A stretch of 64,000 nucleotides of DNA from Caldilineaceae bacterium (lineage in GTDB: Bacteria > Chloroflexota > Anaerolineae > Caldilineales > Caldilineaceae). Below are positions 40,308 through 49,328 of this stretch, piece after piece. The notes beneath the pieces were generated by a model. The model made no database searches. It saw nothing but the letters and a program-made list of their open reading frames with translations, and had not been told where the DNA came from. The position numbers and the translations under genes were made by a program. Position 1 is the first letter of the stretch, and every line of letters starts with the position of its first letter. The DNA lies in contig JAHBVG010000002.1 of assembly GCA_019637695.1 (NCBI GenBank), positions 1 to 64,000 of the forward strand. Direction: 5' to 3'.

Positions 40308-41564
40308 ATGCTTCGCTTTTCCCGTTGGATTGTGTTGTGCCTCGTTGTTCTTTTGATCACAGGTTGCGCGTACGGGGCATTGCTCCCAGCAAACCCAACG
40401 CCCACACCGCAGCCCACCCGTGTTCGCACCAAACCCACGCCCGTTCCTTTGACTGAGGCCGCCGCACAACTGGCGCAGGCCAACAACACTTTCGGCTTCG
40501 ATCTGCTGGCCGAGTTGTACGCTGAAAAACCAGAGGAGAATCTCTTCTTTTCGCCGTTGAGTCTGGCGCTGGCCCTGCACATGGTCTACAACGGCGCGTC
40601 CGCGGAAATTCAAGACGAAGCCGCGGCGGTGTTGCATCTGCCTGCGCCGTCGGTGGACGATCTCAACGAAGCCAATCGGGTGCTTCAAGGAAATCTACGC
40701 GGCGCAGAAGAGATCGAACTCCTCATCGCCAACTCGATCTGGTTGAACAGTCTCATCGGCGCCGGCCTGTTCGATGATTTCGCCGAGCGTATGGATCAGG
40801 GCTACGACGCCGAAGTCGCCGAGTTGGACTTTGCCGATCCCGAAGCCGTCAACGTGATCAACGGCTGGGTGGATGAGCAAACCAAGGGCGAGATCGATAA
40901 AGTCCTCCAGGAAACTGACCCGAACATCGCGCTCTATCTCCTCAACGCTATCTACTTCAAGGGCGACTGGCAGGAGCAGTTTGATCCACAGATGACGCGT
41001 GAAGAACCTTTTACCCTGGCTGATGGCACACAGAAAAACTTCCCGTTGATGCACCAGAGCGAGTCCTTCCCCTACTATCGCGGGGAAAACTTCGCGCTGG
41101 CGGCGTTGCCCTATGGCGAAGAGGGTCGAATGCAAATGGTGGTTCTACTCCCCGATGAAGGCACGTCCCTTGATACGCTGTTGGCCGATCTTAATCCAGA
41201 AAGCTGGCAACAATGGGTGACCGGCCTTCAGCAAGGACAGCTCTTTGTGGCATTGCCCCGCTTTGGCGCTGAATATACAAACGAGGAGATGCTAAAGACA
41301 CTGGAACGATTGGGGTTACCCACGGTGGGCTACACCGGCGTATCAAAAAGCACCAGCAGCATCGGTCAAGTGATCCACAAGGCAATTGTCAAGGTCAACG
41401 AAGAAGGTACTGTTGCTGCCGCAGTTTCAGTTGGTGCTATGCCTACTTCCGCCCCGCCCGAATTTGTGGTCAACCGTCCCTTCTTCCTCACCATCCAGGA
41501 CAGCGAAACCGGCGCCATCCTCTTCATGGGGGCGATTTACGATCCCGAACCGCTGGACGAGTAA
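40308..41564 (+). CDS. Secreted serpin lipoprotein
   Basis: Serpins are suicide inhibitors of serine or cysteine proteases. The 418-residue product has a signal peptide with lipobox-like LLITGC, a Thr/Pro-rich linker, then the serpin core (NLFFSPLSLALALHMVYNGA, LLNAIYFKGDWQEQF, VNRPFFLTIQD, GAILFMGAI). The reactive loop begins with the inhibitory hinge EEGTVAAAVS; aligned to the conserved PPEF..NRPF after the loop, the scissile bond would be Thr-Ser in AMPTSAPPE. AGGAGG lies 5 bases before the ATG at 40308. It would act outside the cell, anchored to the membrane. Confidence 0.95.
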   Translation: MLRFSRWIVLCLVVLLITGCAYGALLPANPTPTPQPTRVRTKPTPVPLTEAAAQLAQANNTFGFDLLAELYAEKPEENLFFSPLSLALALHMVYNGASAEIQDEAAAVLHLPAPSVDDLNEANRVLQGNLRGAEEIELLIANSIWLNSLIGAGLFDDFAERMDQGYDAEVAELDFADPEAVNVINGWVDEQTKGEIDKVLQETDPNIALYLLNAIYFKGDWQEQFDPQMTREEPFTLADGTQKNFPLMHQSESFPYYRGENFALAALPYGEEGRMQMVVLLPDEGTSLDTLLADLNPESWQQWVTGLQQGQLFVALPRFGAEYTNEEMLKTLERLGLPTVGYTGVSKSTSSIGQVIHKAIVKVNEEGTVAAAVSVGAMPTSAPPEFVVNRPFFLTIQDSETGAILFMGAIYDPEPLDE

Positions 41565-41582
41565 AGGTTCTATTTGCGTCAA

Positions 41583-41611
41583 TTGCGGCAGAGGATCGGA
41601 TGTGCTATAGT
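41583..41611 (+). promoter_or_regulatory. Candidate promoter for the DUF4258/YgiT-like pair
   Basis: TTGCGG (41583-41588) and TATAGT (41606-41611) are 17 bases apart with TGC before the -10 box. Leader to the ATG at 41656 would be about 40 bases. Confidence 0.5.
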
Positions 41612-41655
41612 CCGATGGAATAATGTCTCTCCTATGGTTGAACAGAAGTAAGCAT

Positions 41656-41952
41656 ATGCCTCGCAGTAGAATTGAGCGGATTCGAGACCATATCCGGCAG
41701 CGACTGTACGATATGTCTGCTCATGCCATGGAGGAGATGGCCGAGGATGATCTCGACATTGAAGATATAGAACATGCACTGCTGGCGGGCGCAATCCGTC
41801 GCATTGAGCGTGACGACCCACGCGGTATCAAATACGTTGTGCAAGGGAAAGCCTCAGATGGCTCGACACTTGTGGGCGTAGTAGGTCGATTTGCCAGCAA
41901 TGCGCGCTTTTTGATTATCACTGTCTATAGAGTAACGGACCTGGAGGATTGA
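41656..41952 (+). CDS. DUF4258-type protein, putative toxin
   Basis: The 98-residue protein matches the small DUF4258 pattern: RYDMSAHA-like helix with SAHAMEEM, a DIEDIEHAL segment, then RGIKYVVQG and GRFASNARFLIITVYRV. This fold is seen in toxins of the MqsR/RelE kind. An in-frame ATG 33 bases upstream is an alternative start. The next gene starts 2 bases after the stop and encodes a YgiT-like zinc-finger protein, the usual partner order for MqsR-MqsA. Confidence 0.7.
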   Translation: MPRSRIERIRDHIRQRLYDMSAHAMEEMAEDDLDIEDIEHALLAGAIRRIERDDPRGIKYVVQGKASDGSTLVGVVGRFASNARFLIITVYRVTDLED

Positions 41953-41953
41953 T

Positions 41954-42208
41954 GTGAACTTTGGATACCCCTGTGAACATTGTGAAGGGATTGTCAGGCC
42001 CAAGCTTGTGGAACGCGAAGCCTTCAAACACAAGAGGGGCTTTGTCATCCTCGAAAATGTAGTGATTGGTGTCTGCGATGTGTGTGGAAATCGCTATTAC
42101 AACGCTGACACTCTACACATGGTGCATGAGGTGGCGACAGGGCAGCGTCCGGCTGAACGTACAGAGGCGATCCCGGTTGTTTACCTGACTCCGACCGCAG
42201 TTGCCTGA
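41954..42208 (+). CDS. YgiT-type zinc-finger protein, putative antitoxin N-domain
   Basis: The 84-residue protein has Cys pairs CEHC near the start and CDVC-GNRYYNAD in the middle, the MqsA/YgiT-type zinc-finger arrangement. It lacks the helix-turn-helix that full MqsA has at the C-terminus. The GTG start is preceded by GGAGG 6 bases before it. It follows the DUF4258 gene and forms a likely toxin-antitoxin unit ended by a strong terminator. Confidence 0.75.
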   Translation: MNFGYPCEHCEGIVRPKLVEREAFKHKRGFVILENVVIGVCDVCGNRYYNADTLHMVHEVATGQRPAERTEAIPVVYLTPTAVA

Positions 42209-42235
42209 CACAAATCGACTCTTGAGCATCTGAAT

Positions 42236-42269
42236 AAAAAGGTGGAGGCTCAACGGCCTCCACCTTTTT
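42236..42269. terminator. Bidirectional intrinsic terminator
   Basis: The stem AAAAAGGTGGAGGC (42236-42249) pairs perfectly with GCCTCCACCTTTTT (42256-42269) around a 6-base loop. It carries an A-run/T-run on either side, so it can end transcripts of the YgiT-like gene and of the convergent upp gene. Confidence 0.93.
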
Positions 42270-42314
42270 ATAATAGTCTGTATCTCTTTGTTACCTTCGC
42301 CTGCTGTTCTGCAC

Positions 42315-42977
42315 TCAATCGCGTATCGTCCCAAACTGGCGATCCCCGGCGTCGCCCAGGCCGGGCCAGATGAAGCCAGGTGGGAAACCGGCATCGGCGT
42401 CGGCTTCTGTCGTCAGCCGCTCGTCGATGATCGCCACATGGATCATCACATCTGGGTGTTTGCGGTGGAGGGCGGCGATCCCTTCGGGCGCGGCCAGCAA
42501 CCCTACAAATTTGATCTTCATCACCCCACGCTCTTTGAGAATATCCACGGCGGCCAATGCCGAGCCGCCGGTGGCAAGCATGGGGTCAAGGACAAAGCAG
42601 TGATGTTTGGAGAGATCCGTTGGCAGCTTGTTGTAATAGATCACCGGCTGCAACGTATGTTCATCGCGGTAAAAGCCCAAATGCCAGACCTCGGCCTGGG
42701 GCAGCAGATCGAGCATCCCATCCACCATCCCCAGCCCGGCGCGCAAAATGGGGACCAGCCCAATGCGCGCGTCCATTTTGACGCCTTGGGTTATGGTCAA
42801 AGGTGTTTGCACCGTCACCGCCCGTAAGGGCAGATCACGGGTCGCCTCATAGGCGAGGATCATAGCGAGTTCATCGACAATAGAGCGAAAGCGGCGGAAG
42901 TCGGTTGTACGGTCGCGCAGTTGTGTCAACTTGTGCGCAACGAGTGGATGCGCGGACGGGAAGAGATTTTCCGACAT
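42315..42977 (-). CDS. upp: Uracil phosphoribosyltransferase
   Basis: Upp makes UMP from uracil and PRPP. The 220-residue product has the PRPP-binding segment [11 protein letters not shown], the [11 protein letters not shown] strand and the uracil-binding C-terminus [21 protein letters not shown], all typical. It follows the DksA-like gene on the same strand with 46 bases between, so the two may be co-transcribed. No strong Shine-Dalgarno is visible. Confidence 0.96.
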   Translation of the reverse strand: MSENLFPSAHPLVAHKLTQLRDRTTDFRRFRSIVDELAMILAYEATRDLPLRAVTVQTPLTITQGVKMDARIGLVPILRAGLGMVDGMLDLLPQAEVWHLGFYRDEHTLQPVIYYNKLPTDLSKHHCFVLDPMLATGGSALAAVDILKERGVMKIKFVGLLAAPEGIAALHRKHPDVMIHVAIIDERLTTEADADAGFPPGFIWPGLGDAGDRQFGTIRD

Positions 42978-43023
42978 AGATTGGGTCTACTCAGTTGGTG
43001 AGCAACAAATGGTTCCGATAGAG

Positions 43024-43416
43024 CTACCAGCGATCCACTGTTCGCCGCACACGGTTGCGCCGATTGACAGCTTCCACTTCGCGTTGACAGTTGAGGCACA
43101 TTGTCGCATCTGGCTTCACCTCTAAACGCTCCGGCTCGATAGGGTTGTTACAGCGCTCGCAGATCCCATACTCTCCTTTTTCCAGGGCGCGCAGCGCGTG
43201 GTTGGTATCTTGCAAGCGACGCTCTAGCACGGCCATCAGCGCAGCCGACTTCTCCCGTTCAAAGAAAACAGGATCGCCTTCGTCCGGTTCGATATCGACC
43301 TCTTGCTGCATATCCTCGCGCAGATGGGCCAACTCCTCTTCGAGCCGAACGCGTTCTTCTTCCAAACGGGCGCGTTCGCGGTCGAGTGTTTCGCTGTCGC
43401 CTGGTAGTTTGGTCAT
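43024..43416 (-). CDS. DksA/TraR-type zinc-finger protein
   Basis: The 130-residue protein begins with a charged coiled coil rich in Glu/Arg and ends with a C4 zinc finger: Cys86-Cys89 (GICERCN) and Cys107-Cys110 (CLNCQ). This is the layout of DksA-like and TraR-like proteins that bind RNA polymerase, though it is shorter than Escherichia coli DksA. AGGAGG lies 9 bases before the ATG at 43416. Its upstream region contains a palindromic repeat element. Confidence 0.85.
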   Translation of the reverse strand: MTKLPGDSETLDRERARLEEERVRLEEELAHLREDMQQEVDIEPDEGDPVFFEREKSAALMAVLERRLQDTNHALRALEKGEYGICERCNNPIEPERLEVKPDATMCLNCQREVEAVNRRNRVRRTVDRW

Positions 43417-43445
43417 AATGGCATTCCTCCTAAGAACCAATATTG

Positions 43446-43588
43446 AATCGGGTATGTTCAAAATGAGTTGGTCGTCTGGGTAGGGGTTTGGGTGGACGGC
43501 TCACAAAATCGTCTACGTAAGTCATTACTCGTGAGCCGTCCACCCAAACTCTTACGAATCATCAACCCATTCTGAATACTATTGAATC
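43446..43588. repeat. Modular palindromic element, copy 1
   Basis: Inner arms of 19 bp (43486-43504 and 43531-43549) are perfectly complementary around a 26-base loop. Outer arms resembling GGTATGTTCAAAATGAGTTG (from 43451) and its imperfect complement (43563-43588) enclose it. The inner core recurs at 54535-54616 and the outer arm at 54670-54692. Confidence 0.9.
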
Positions 43589-43693
43589 GGTACTATTTTT
43601 TCGTTCATAGACGCTTCGTGTTTCATAAACGTATGGCGCAGGTTGTCTTTTTCGTGTTGCAAGGTAGATCTAGCCTCGAACTCTTCAAAACTG

Positions 43694-43797
43694 GCCCTGG
43701 GTAAATACGAAGCCCCTTGCTCCAGGCGGGTCCGTGACCCTCCGCCAGGTCACGGACCTGGCTAGAGCAGGGGTAAGTCGTTACGGCCCTGGGGTAA
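43694..43797. repeat. Long imperfect hairpin element upstream of ruvB
   Basis: GGTCCGTGACC (43729-43739) pairs with GGTCACGGACC (43748-43758). The pairing extends outward with mismatches to CCCTGGGTAA (43694) and TTACGGCCCTGGGG (from 43780), giving a roughly 45-bp stem. Confidence 0.85.
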
Positions 43798-43865
43798 AAA
43801 GGTTGGGGAAGTTATAGCAGCTTTTAATTATTCCGTCAAAACTTCTTTCAACCGCTCTAATTTGC

Positions 43866-43874
43866 TGATATAAT
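43866..43874 (+). promoter_or_regulatory. Candidate extended -10 promoter for ruvB
   Basis: TGATATAAT is an extended -10 box; the -35 region (TTTCAA, 17 bases upstream) is weak. It lies 60 bases before the ruvB start. Confidence 0.45.
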
Positions 43875-43933
43875 AGTGTAGCACAGTAGTTCGGATACTA
43901 TATGACAGATGGGTGATTTAGATCGGAAGAAAT

Positions 43934-45004
43934 ATGGCCGACGAGCGCAGTATTGATGGAAGAAAACCGAAACCAGCCCCAGATCGATCCATATCGGCGG
44001 ATAAACAGCCCGAGGATGGGCGTCTGGACTATGCTCTGCGTCCCCACACGCTGGACGAGATGATCGGCCAGGAGCGGTTGCGCGACAAGATGCGCATTTT
44101 AGTGGAAGCAGCGCGTCATCGTGGCGAAGCGTTGGATCATGTGTTGCTCTACGGCCCGCCCGGGCTGGGCAAAACGACACTGAGCCACATCCTCGCCAAT
44201 GAGATGCAGGGGAATATGAAACCCACGGCTGGCCCGGCGATTGAGAAAGCCGGCGATCTGGCCGCCATCCTCACCAACCTGCGCAAAGGGGATATCCTCT
44301 TCATCGACGAGATCCACCGGTTGGGTCGCGCCGTTGAGGAGATCCTTTATCCGGCGATGGAGGATTTTGTCCTCGACATCACTGTGGGCAGCGGACCCAG
44401 CGCGCGCAGCATCCGCCTTTCGTTGCCGCGATTTACCATCATCGGCGCCACCACGCGGCTGGCAATGGTAACATCCCCGCTGCGCGCACGCTTCGGCGTA
44501 CTCGAACGGTTCGACTTTTACAGCAAGGCCGCGCTCAAAGAGATCATCGTGCGCGCCGCGGCCAAACTCGAATTGACCATCGACGACGACGGCGCCGAGG
44601 AGATCGCCCGCCGTTCGCGCGGGACGCCGCGTGTGGCCCTGCGGCTGTTGCGCCGTGTGCGCGATTATGCCCAGGTCCGCGCCGAAGGATTCATCGACCA
44701 CGCTGTGGCCGGTGAAGCATTGGCGATCCATGAGATCGACGAGTTGGGGTTGGACGATCTCGACCGCCGCGTACTCGATTCGATCATCAACAAATTCAGC
44801 GGGGGACCGGTGGGGCTGGAGACAATGGCAGCAAGCATCAGCGAAGAAGCCGATACCATCATGGATGTGGTAGAGCCCTATCTGCTTCAACTCGGCTTTT
44901 TGGATCGCACCCCGCGTGGGCGCACGGCCACCCGCGCCGCCTACGCCCACATGGGCGTGGTCTATCCCGAACGACCTGAGCAGGGGAATCTGTTTGGGGG
45001 ATGA
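43934..45004 (+). CDS. ruvB: Holliday junction branch migration DNA helicase RuvB
   Basis: RuvB is the hexameric AAA+ motor that drives branch migration with RuvA. The 356-residue product has Walker A GPPGLGKT at 74-81, Walker [11 protein letters not shown], the sensor [17 protein letters not shown] with the arginine finger region, and the C-terminal winged helix ([10 protein letters not shown]). No ruvA or ruvC is adjacent. The start is in agreement with the family's short variable N-terminus. Confidence 0.97.
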   Translation: MADERSIDGRKPKPAPDRSISADKQPEDGRLDYALRPHTLDEMIGQERLRDKMRILVEAARHRGEALDHVLLYGPPGLGKTTLSHILANEMQGNMKPTAGPAIEKAGDLAAILTNLRKGDILFIDEIHRLGRAVEEILYPAMEDFVLDITVGSGPSARSIRLSLPRFTIIGATTRLAMVTSPLRARFGVLERFDFYSKAALKEIIVRAAAKLELTIDDDGAEEIARRSRGTPRVALRLLRRVRDYAQVRAEGFIDHAVAGEALAIHEIDELGLDDLDRRVLDSIINKFSGGPVGLETMAASISEEADTIMDVVEPYLLQLGFLDRTPRGRTATRAAYAHMGVVYPERPEQGNLFGG

Positions 45005-45107
45005 GGTCATCGCTAATTTCAGTCATTCACGATTCAGGCTCCCGCTTGGTCCGAAACTCGGTGGCGGGTCGGTTATGGACCGTCCCAGAGCCTATGGAAT
45101 CATGGAC

Positions 45108-45168
45108 GACTGAGATTAGGCGATTGATCTGCCTCAATCGCCTAATCTCACAATCTCCCAATCTCCGG
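45108..45168. repeat. Inverted heptad array after ruvB
   Basis: GATTAGGCGATTG (45115-45127) faces CAATCGCCTAATC (45136-45148) around a short loop, followed by AATCTCCC-type units. It probably serves as the hairpin between the convergent ruvB and beta-mannosidase genes. Confidence 0.85.
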
Positions 45169-45207
45169 TAAACCTATGACCTATTTTGTCGCTGATCCTT
45201 AATCATC

Positions 45208-47685
45208 TCAGGCGTAGGTCTCCGCCAGCGAGTGGACGGTCAGCGCGGCGGCGAAGGCCGATTCGCTTATCGCTGTGGCAGGCGTGACGACGATCTCCCT
45301 GGCCGCGCCAGGGCGCAAGTGGACGAAGTTATCCGAGTACGTGGCGTCGTTGTCGCCGATCCCCAGCCAGACCCAGAGCGCGGGCCGGTCGCTTTGCAGC
45401 GTCACCGCGAAGCGATTCTCCCCCAGCGGCTTGATCTCAGTGGAAATCGTGGGATCGAGCAACTCCAGATGTTTGGGCCGCGCAAAGTGGACCAGATTGG
45501 TCGAGAGCGGCTCTCCTTCAACCTCCAACTCCAGCCAGATCAGCAGCCGGCGCGCTCCCTCCTCTGCCAGGAAGGAACTCATATCCACCGTCCCCACAGC
45601 ATAGTTTTGGCGGGCCGGAATCTCAGTGGCAAACCGACCCCAGTGCAGCATGGTTCCCTCGACATCGGTAACAAACCAACGCACCCTGCCCCACGTTTCC
45701 ACCAGCCGGTCGCTGGTGATGTGGATCGCAACCTTACCCGTGGCGGGGTCTTCCACCCCCGAAATCAGGATCGGCGCGAAGAAGTGGCGCGCCATATAGT
45801 GCAGCGCCTTCCAGCGGCCAAACGAGTCGATGGACGACCAGCTCGCCACCGGCCAGCAGTCGTTGATCTGCCAATAGAGCGTGCCCATCCCCTGCGGCAT
45901 GGAGCGCCGCCAATGCTCCACGGCATATTTCATCGCCATCCCCTGCAAAATTTGAGAGAGCCAGAGGGTGCGATCAAAGGATGTAGGCAGCCGGAACCAA
46001 TCCAGCAGATAGTGGATGATGGTGCTGTTGCCGATGCCGCTGCGCTGGTGATGCTCCATGACGTAGGCGGTGACGTTGCGATCCGCTGGTTCGGTGTACG
46101 AATAGACTGTGCGCGGTTCGGGGAAGGATTGGAAGCCAAACTCGCTGTTAAAGCGATGCTCGCAGGTACGGTAGAACTCGAAGGGCTGGCGGCCATGCCA
46201 GACGCTCCAAATGTGGGCATCGCCGGAGCGAGGATCGTTAAAGTTGCGCCGATCCCCTACGGGCGTGTGCGGGCTGGAAGGCCAATAGTCGGTTTCGGGA
46301 TCGAGGCGCGCGATCATCTCCGGCATCAATTTGTCGAAGAGACGGCTGTAATCTTCCCAACTCATGGTGCGTTCGGTCCATGTGTCGCCGACGAGACCCT
46401 GCTCCAATTCGTTGTTGCCGCACCAGAGGGCGATGCTGGCGTGATGGCGCAACCGGCGCACGTTGTCCTCGACCTCTTGGGCCACGTTGGCAAGATAGTC
46501 ATCGTCGTCGGTGGGATAGGCGGCGCAGGCGAACATGAAATCCTGCCAGAGACAGATGCCCAGTTCATCGGCCAGATCGTAGAAAATGTCCGGCTCGTAG
46601 ATGCCGCCGCCCCAGACGCGCAGCATATTCATATTGGCCGCCGCTGCATCCTTCAGCAGACGGGTGTAATCCTCAGCGCGGATACGGTCGAGGAAAGTAT
46701 CGGCAGGGATCCAATTGGCGCCCTTGGCGAAGAAGGGGACGCCGTTGGCGGCAAAGCAGAAGCTCTCGCCCCAACGATCGGGTTCGCGGATCAGCCGGAG
46801 TGTGCGCAGGCCAATGCGCTTTTGATCCTGATCGAGCGGGACGCCGTCGTAATCGAGCAGATCCACGGTGACGGTGTAGAGCGGCTGCGCGCCCATGCCG
46901 TTGGGCCACCAAAGCTGCGGAGCGGGAATAGCCATTTCGAGTTCCACATTGTCGGTGGTGAAGCGGCGCTCAGTTTGGGCGACAGTTTTGCCGTCCAACG
47001 CCACGGTGACGCGGGCCGTCCGTTCGGCGGCGACCGTGGCTTCGATGGCAATGCGGGCGGTGAGCGCCACAGCGCCGTCGCTATGATTCTGCAAAATATG
47101 AACATCGGCCAGCCGCGCGTTGCTGAAGGCGATGATCTCAATGTCGCGCCAGATGCCGCTGGTCACACACTTGGGCCCCCAATCCCAGCCGAAGTTGCAC
47201 TGTTCCTTGCGCAGCCAGTTGCCGCCTGGGAGTTTGTGATCGGGGACGCCCCAGTTTGGCAGGGCGCGCTCGGCCTGTTTGGCCACGGCATAGGAGGCCG
47301 GCGCGTCAAAGTAGATCTCAATCTTATTTTCGCCCGCGCGCAGGATCGACTTTACGTCGAACTCCCAGGTGCGAAACATGTTGTCGGTGCGTCCGATTTC
47401 ATGGCCGTTCAGGGTGACGCGGGCCAGGGTATCGAGTCCGTCACAGCGCAGCAGCACCCGATCTGCGGCGAGGATGGCGGCGTCCACGGTGAAGCAGCGG
47501 CGGTAGATCCAATCGGTTTCGCCGATCCACAGGGTCTTGAGTTCGTTGTCCCGATAATAGGGATCGGGGATCTGCCCGGCGGCGAGCAGCGCGGTGTGGA
47601 CACAGCCCGGCGCCGTGGCGGGGATCGGTTCCTCTGCGCCGGGGCGGGAAAGTCGCCAGAGGCCGTTGAGTGAGTAGGTTTGCAT
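45208..47685 (-). CDS. Beta-mannosidase, glycoside hydrolase family 2
   Basis: The 825-residue enzyme has the GH2 order: sugar-binding domain (YSLNGLWRL, ATAPGCVHTALLAAGQIPDPYY), immunoglobulin-like domain and TIM barrel. The predicted acid/base is Glu426 in WCGNNELEQG and the predicted nucleophile Glu515 in NSEFGFQS. The IPDPYY..DNELKTLWIGETDWIYRR segment is characteristic of beta-mannosidases, which release mannose from beta-mannosides. No signal peptide, so it acts in the cytoplasm on imported oligosaccharides. In-frame starts 9 and 12 bases upstream are possible. It is divergent from a sugar transporter gene. Confidence 0.92.
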   Translation of the reverse strand: MQTYSLNGLWRLSRPGAEEPIPATAPGCVHTALLAAGQIPDPYYRDNELKTLWIGETDWIYRRCFTVDAAILAADRVLLRCDGLDTLARVTLNGHEIGRTDNMFRTWEFDVKSILRAGENKIEIYFDAPASYAVAKQAERALPNWGVPDHKLPGGNWLRKEQCNFGWDWGPKCVTSGIWRDIEIIAFSNARLADVHILQNHSDGAVALTARIAIEATVAAERTARVTVALDGKTVAQTERRFTTDNVELEMAIPAPQLWWPNGMGAQPLYTVTVDLLDYDGVPLDQDQKRIGLRTLRLIREPDRWGESFCFAANGVPFFAKGANWIPADTFLDRIRAEDYTRLLKDAAAANMNMLRVWGGGIYEPDIFYDLADELGICLWQDFMFACAAYPTDDDDYLANVAQEVEDNVRRLRHHASIALWCGNNELEQGLVGDTWTERTMSWEDYSRLFDKLMPEMIARLDPETDYWPSSPHTPVGDRRNFNDPRSGDAHIWSVWHGRQPFEFYRTCEHRFNSEFGFQSFPEPRTVYSYTEPADRNVTAYVMEHHQRSGIGNSTIIHYLLDWFRLPTSFDRTLWLSQILQGMAMKYAVEHWRRSMPQGMGTLYWQINDCWPVASWSSIDSFGRWKALHYMARHFFAPILISGVEDPATGKVAIHITSDRLVETWGRVRWFVTDVEGTMLHWGRFATEIPARQNYAVGTVDMSSFLAEEGARRLLIWLELEVEGEPLSTNLVHFARPKHLELLDPTISTEIKPLGENRFAVTLQSDRPALWVWLGIGDNDATYSDNFVHLRPGAAREIVVTPATAISESAFAAALTVHSLAETYA

Positions 47686-47846
47686 GGGGTTCATCACCTC
47701 GTTGTGGAAGGGCGGATAATCGAGGCCAGGTCAGGCCATACTTATTCTATGCCATTTCGACAAGCTGCACGCCATCCAACAGAACAGGTCTGAATCGGAC
47801 AAAAGGTCAATTGAAATCGGGCGCATTATCCAATGCAACGTCCCCT

Positions 47847-47855
47847 TGCTATAAT
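47847..47855 (+). promoter_or_regulatory. Candidate extended -10 promoter for the MFS sugar transporter
   Basis: TGCTATAAT is an extended -10 box about 57 bases before the GTG start; the -35 region is poorly conserved. Confidence 0.45.
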
Positions 47856-47911
47856 GGATCTTTAGTATTGGTATTCACCTATCCCCATTCCCTCCTTGCA
47901 AAGGACCGTGT

Positions 47912-49099
47912 GTGGAAATCAGATCCGCAGTGCAACGTGTACCATCCTCGTCCCTGCTCTGGTTAATGACGGCAGGCGGCTTTTTCTCTTTCTTCGTCTT
48001 CGGCTTTATCGACAATCTAAAGGGTCCGACCCTGCCCGCGTTGCTGCGCGAGATGGAGTTCAGCTACGCTCAGGGCGGGGGAATCCTCTTTGGCGCGTAC
48101 CTGGGCTTTGTGATCGCCACCCTGCTCACAGGACCGCTGGCAGATCTGGCGGGGAATCGCGCAGTGCTGATTTTGGCCGGGGTCTTGATCGGCGTCGGCA
48201 TCCTGGGGTTTAGCGTCGTCTCAAGCTATGCGCTGCTCTTTGGGATGATGGTCGTCATCGGGCTGGGGATAGGCGCGATTGAAGTGGGCGGCAACGCGCT
48301 GATCGTGAGCATTCACCGCAACGCACAGGGACGCTACTTGAACCTGCTTGCCACCTTCCACGGCATTGGTTCGCTGATCGTTCCGCTCTACGCAGCCTGG
48401 CTGCTACAAGCTGGGATCTCGTGGCGACAGGTCTATCAGTTTGCCCTGCCGCTGGCGCTATTGCTGGCGCTCTGCTTTATGCTAACGCCGGTTCCCCGTC
48501 CCCAAAAGGCGGAACGAGATGGTTTTGATCTGGCAACCCTGCGGCGCAACGGCTTTAGCCCATCCATGCTCTGGTTCTATGCCACGATTGCGCTCTACGT
48601 CTCCACCGAGTTGGGGATCGGGGCCTGGTTGGTAGAATATCTGATCCAGAGCAAAGCGTTTGATCTGTCCATCGCCTCGCTCTACCTTTCCGGCTTCTTC
48701 CTCGCCATCATGATCGGGCGGATCACGGGCAGCCTGATCGTCGAGCGGATCGGTTATTTGCGTTCTACCCTCTTGGCCGTGATCGGCGGGCTCGTCTGCC
48801 TGCTGATCGCCCTTTTGGGGCCGCCCTCGCTGGCGATCTTCCTGCCCTTGAGCGGTTTCTTCTTTTCCATCGTCTTCCCCACTATCACCGCGGCGGTCTC
48901 GGCGCTGCACCCGAAAAATACAGGGACGGTGCTGGGACTGCTTTTTGCGGCGGGCGGCATTGGCGGCGCGCTGGGGCCGTGGGCGATTGGGGTGACCAGC
49001 GACATGGTGGGCATCGATTGGGGGTTTGGGCTGACGGCGCTCTTCTGCGCGGGAATCATCTTTACGCTGCTGGTGTTACTGCGGCGTAGAATCACGTGA
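47912..49099 (+). CDS. MFS transporter, FHS/fucose permease-like
   Basis: The 395-residue protein has about twelve membrane segments. The early FGFIDNLKGPTLPALLREM, LFGAYLGFVIATLLTGPLAD and GAIEVGGNALIV segments are like those of the FHS family, which takes up fucose, glucose or similar sugars with protons. AAGGA lies 6 bases before the GTG start. Placement opposite the beta-mannosidase suggests sugar or mannoside import; the substrate is inferred. Confidence 0.85.
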   Translation: MEIRSAVQRVPSSSLLWLMTAGGFFSFFVFGFIDNLKGPTLPALLREMEFSYAQGGGILFGAYLGFVIATLLTGPLADLAGNRAVLILAGVLIGVGILGFSVVSSYALLFGMMVVIGLGIGAIEVGGNALIVSIHRNAQGRYLNLLATFHGIGSLIVPLYAAWLLQAGISWRQVYQFALPLALLLALCFMLTPVPRPQKAERDGFDLATLRRNGFSPSMLWFYATIALYVSTELGIGAWLVEYLIQSKAFDLSIASLYLSGFFLAIMIGRITGSLIVERIGYLRSTLLAVIGGLVCLLIALLGPPSLAIFLPLSGFFFSIVFPTITAAVSALHPKNTGTVLGLLFAAGGIGGALGPWAIGVTSDMVGIDWGFGLTALFCAGIIFTLLVLLRRRIT

Positions 49100-49252
49100 C
49101 GGTTTCTGAACGACGCTGAAATTAGCGGTACTCTGCAAGCGCGCGCAGGTAGGATTCTCCCTACCTTGCATAAGGGGAAATCCCCCTTGTACGGTGCGCC
49201 TGGGCGCTGTATAGTACGGTTAACACGCTGATGTGTTAATCATGGAGTTCTG

Positions 49253-49290
49253 AAAAATCCCGCCAGTACCCCCCGACTGGCGGGATTTTT
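49253..49290. terminator. Bidirectional intrinsic terminator
   Basis: AAAAATCCCGCCAG (49253-49266) pairs perfectly with CTGGCGGGATTTTT (49277-49290) across a 10-base loop. It separates the convergent MFS and methyltransferase genes. Confidence 0.93.
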
Positions 49291-49328
49291 CTATTGGCAG
49301 AAAACCGCCAAATTCTCTGAAAATCGCC

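Larger units (their letters stand above)
43589..43933. other. Gene-free region upstream of ruvB
   Basis: This AT-rich stretch holds a second long palindrome (43694-43797) and a promoter-like box (43866-43874). No coding potential is seen. Confidence 0.6.

Noticed and set aside
45232..47673. Very long open frame on the plus strand opposite the beta-mannosidase
   Set aside because: It mirrors the beta-mannosidase codon structure of GC-rich DNA, has no recognisable motif, and the opposite strand carries all GH2 catalytic motifs.
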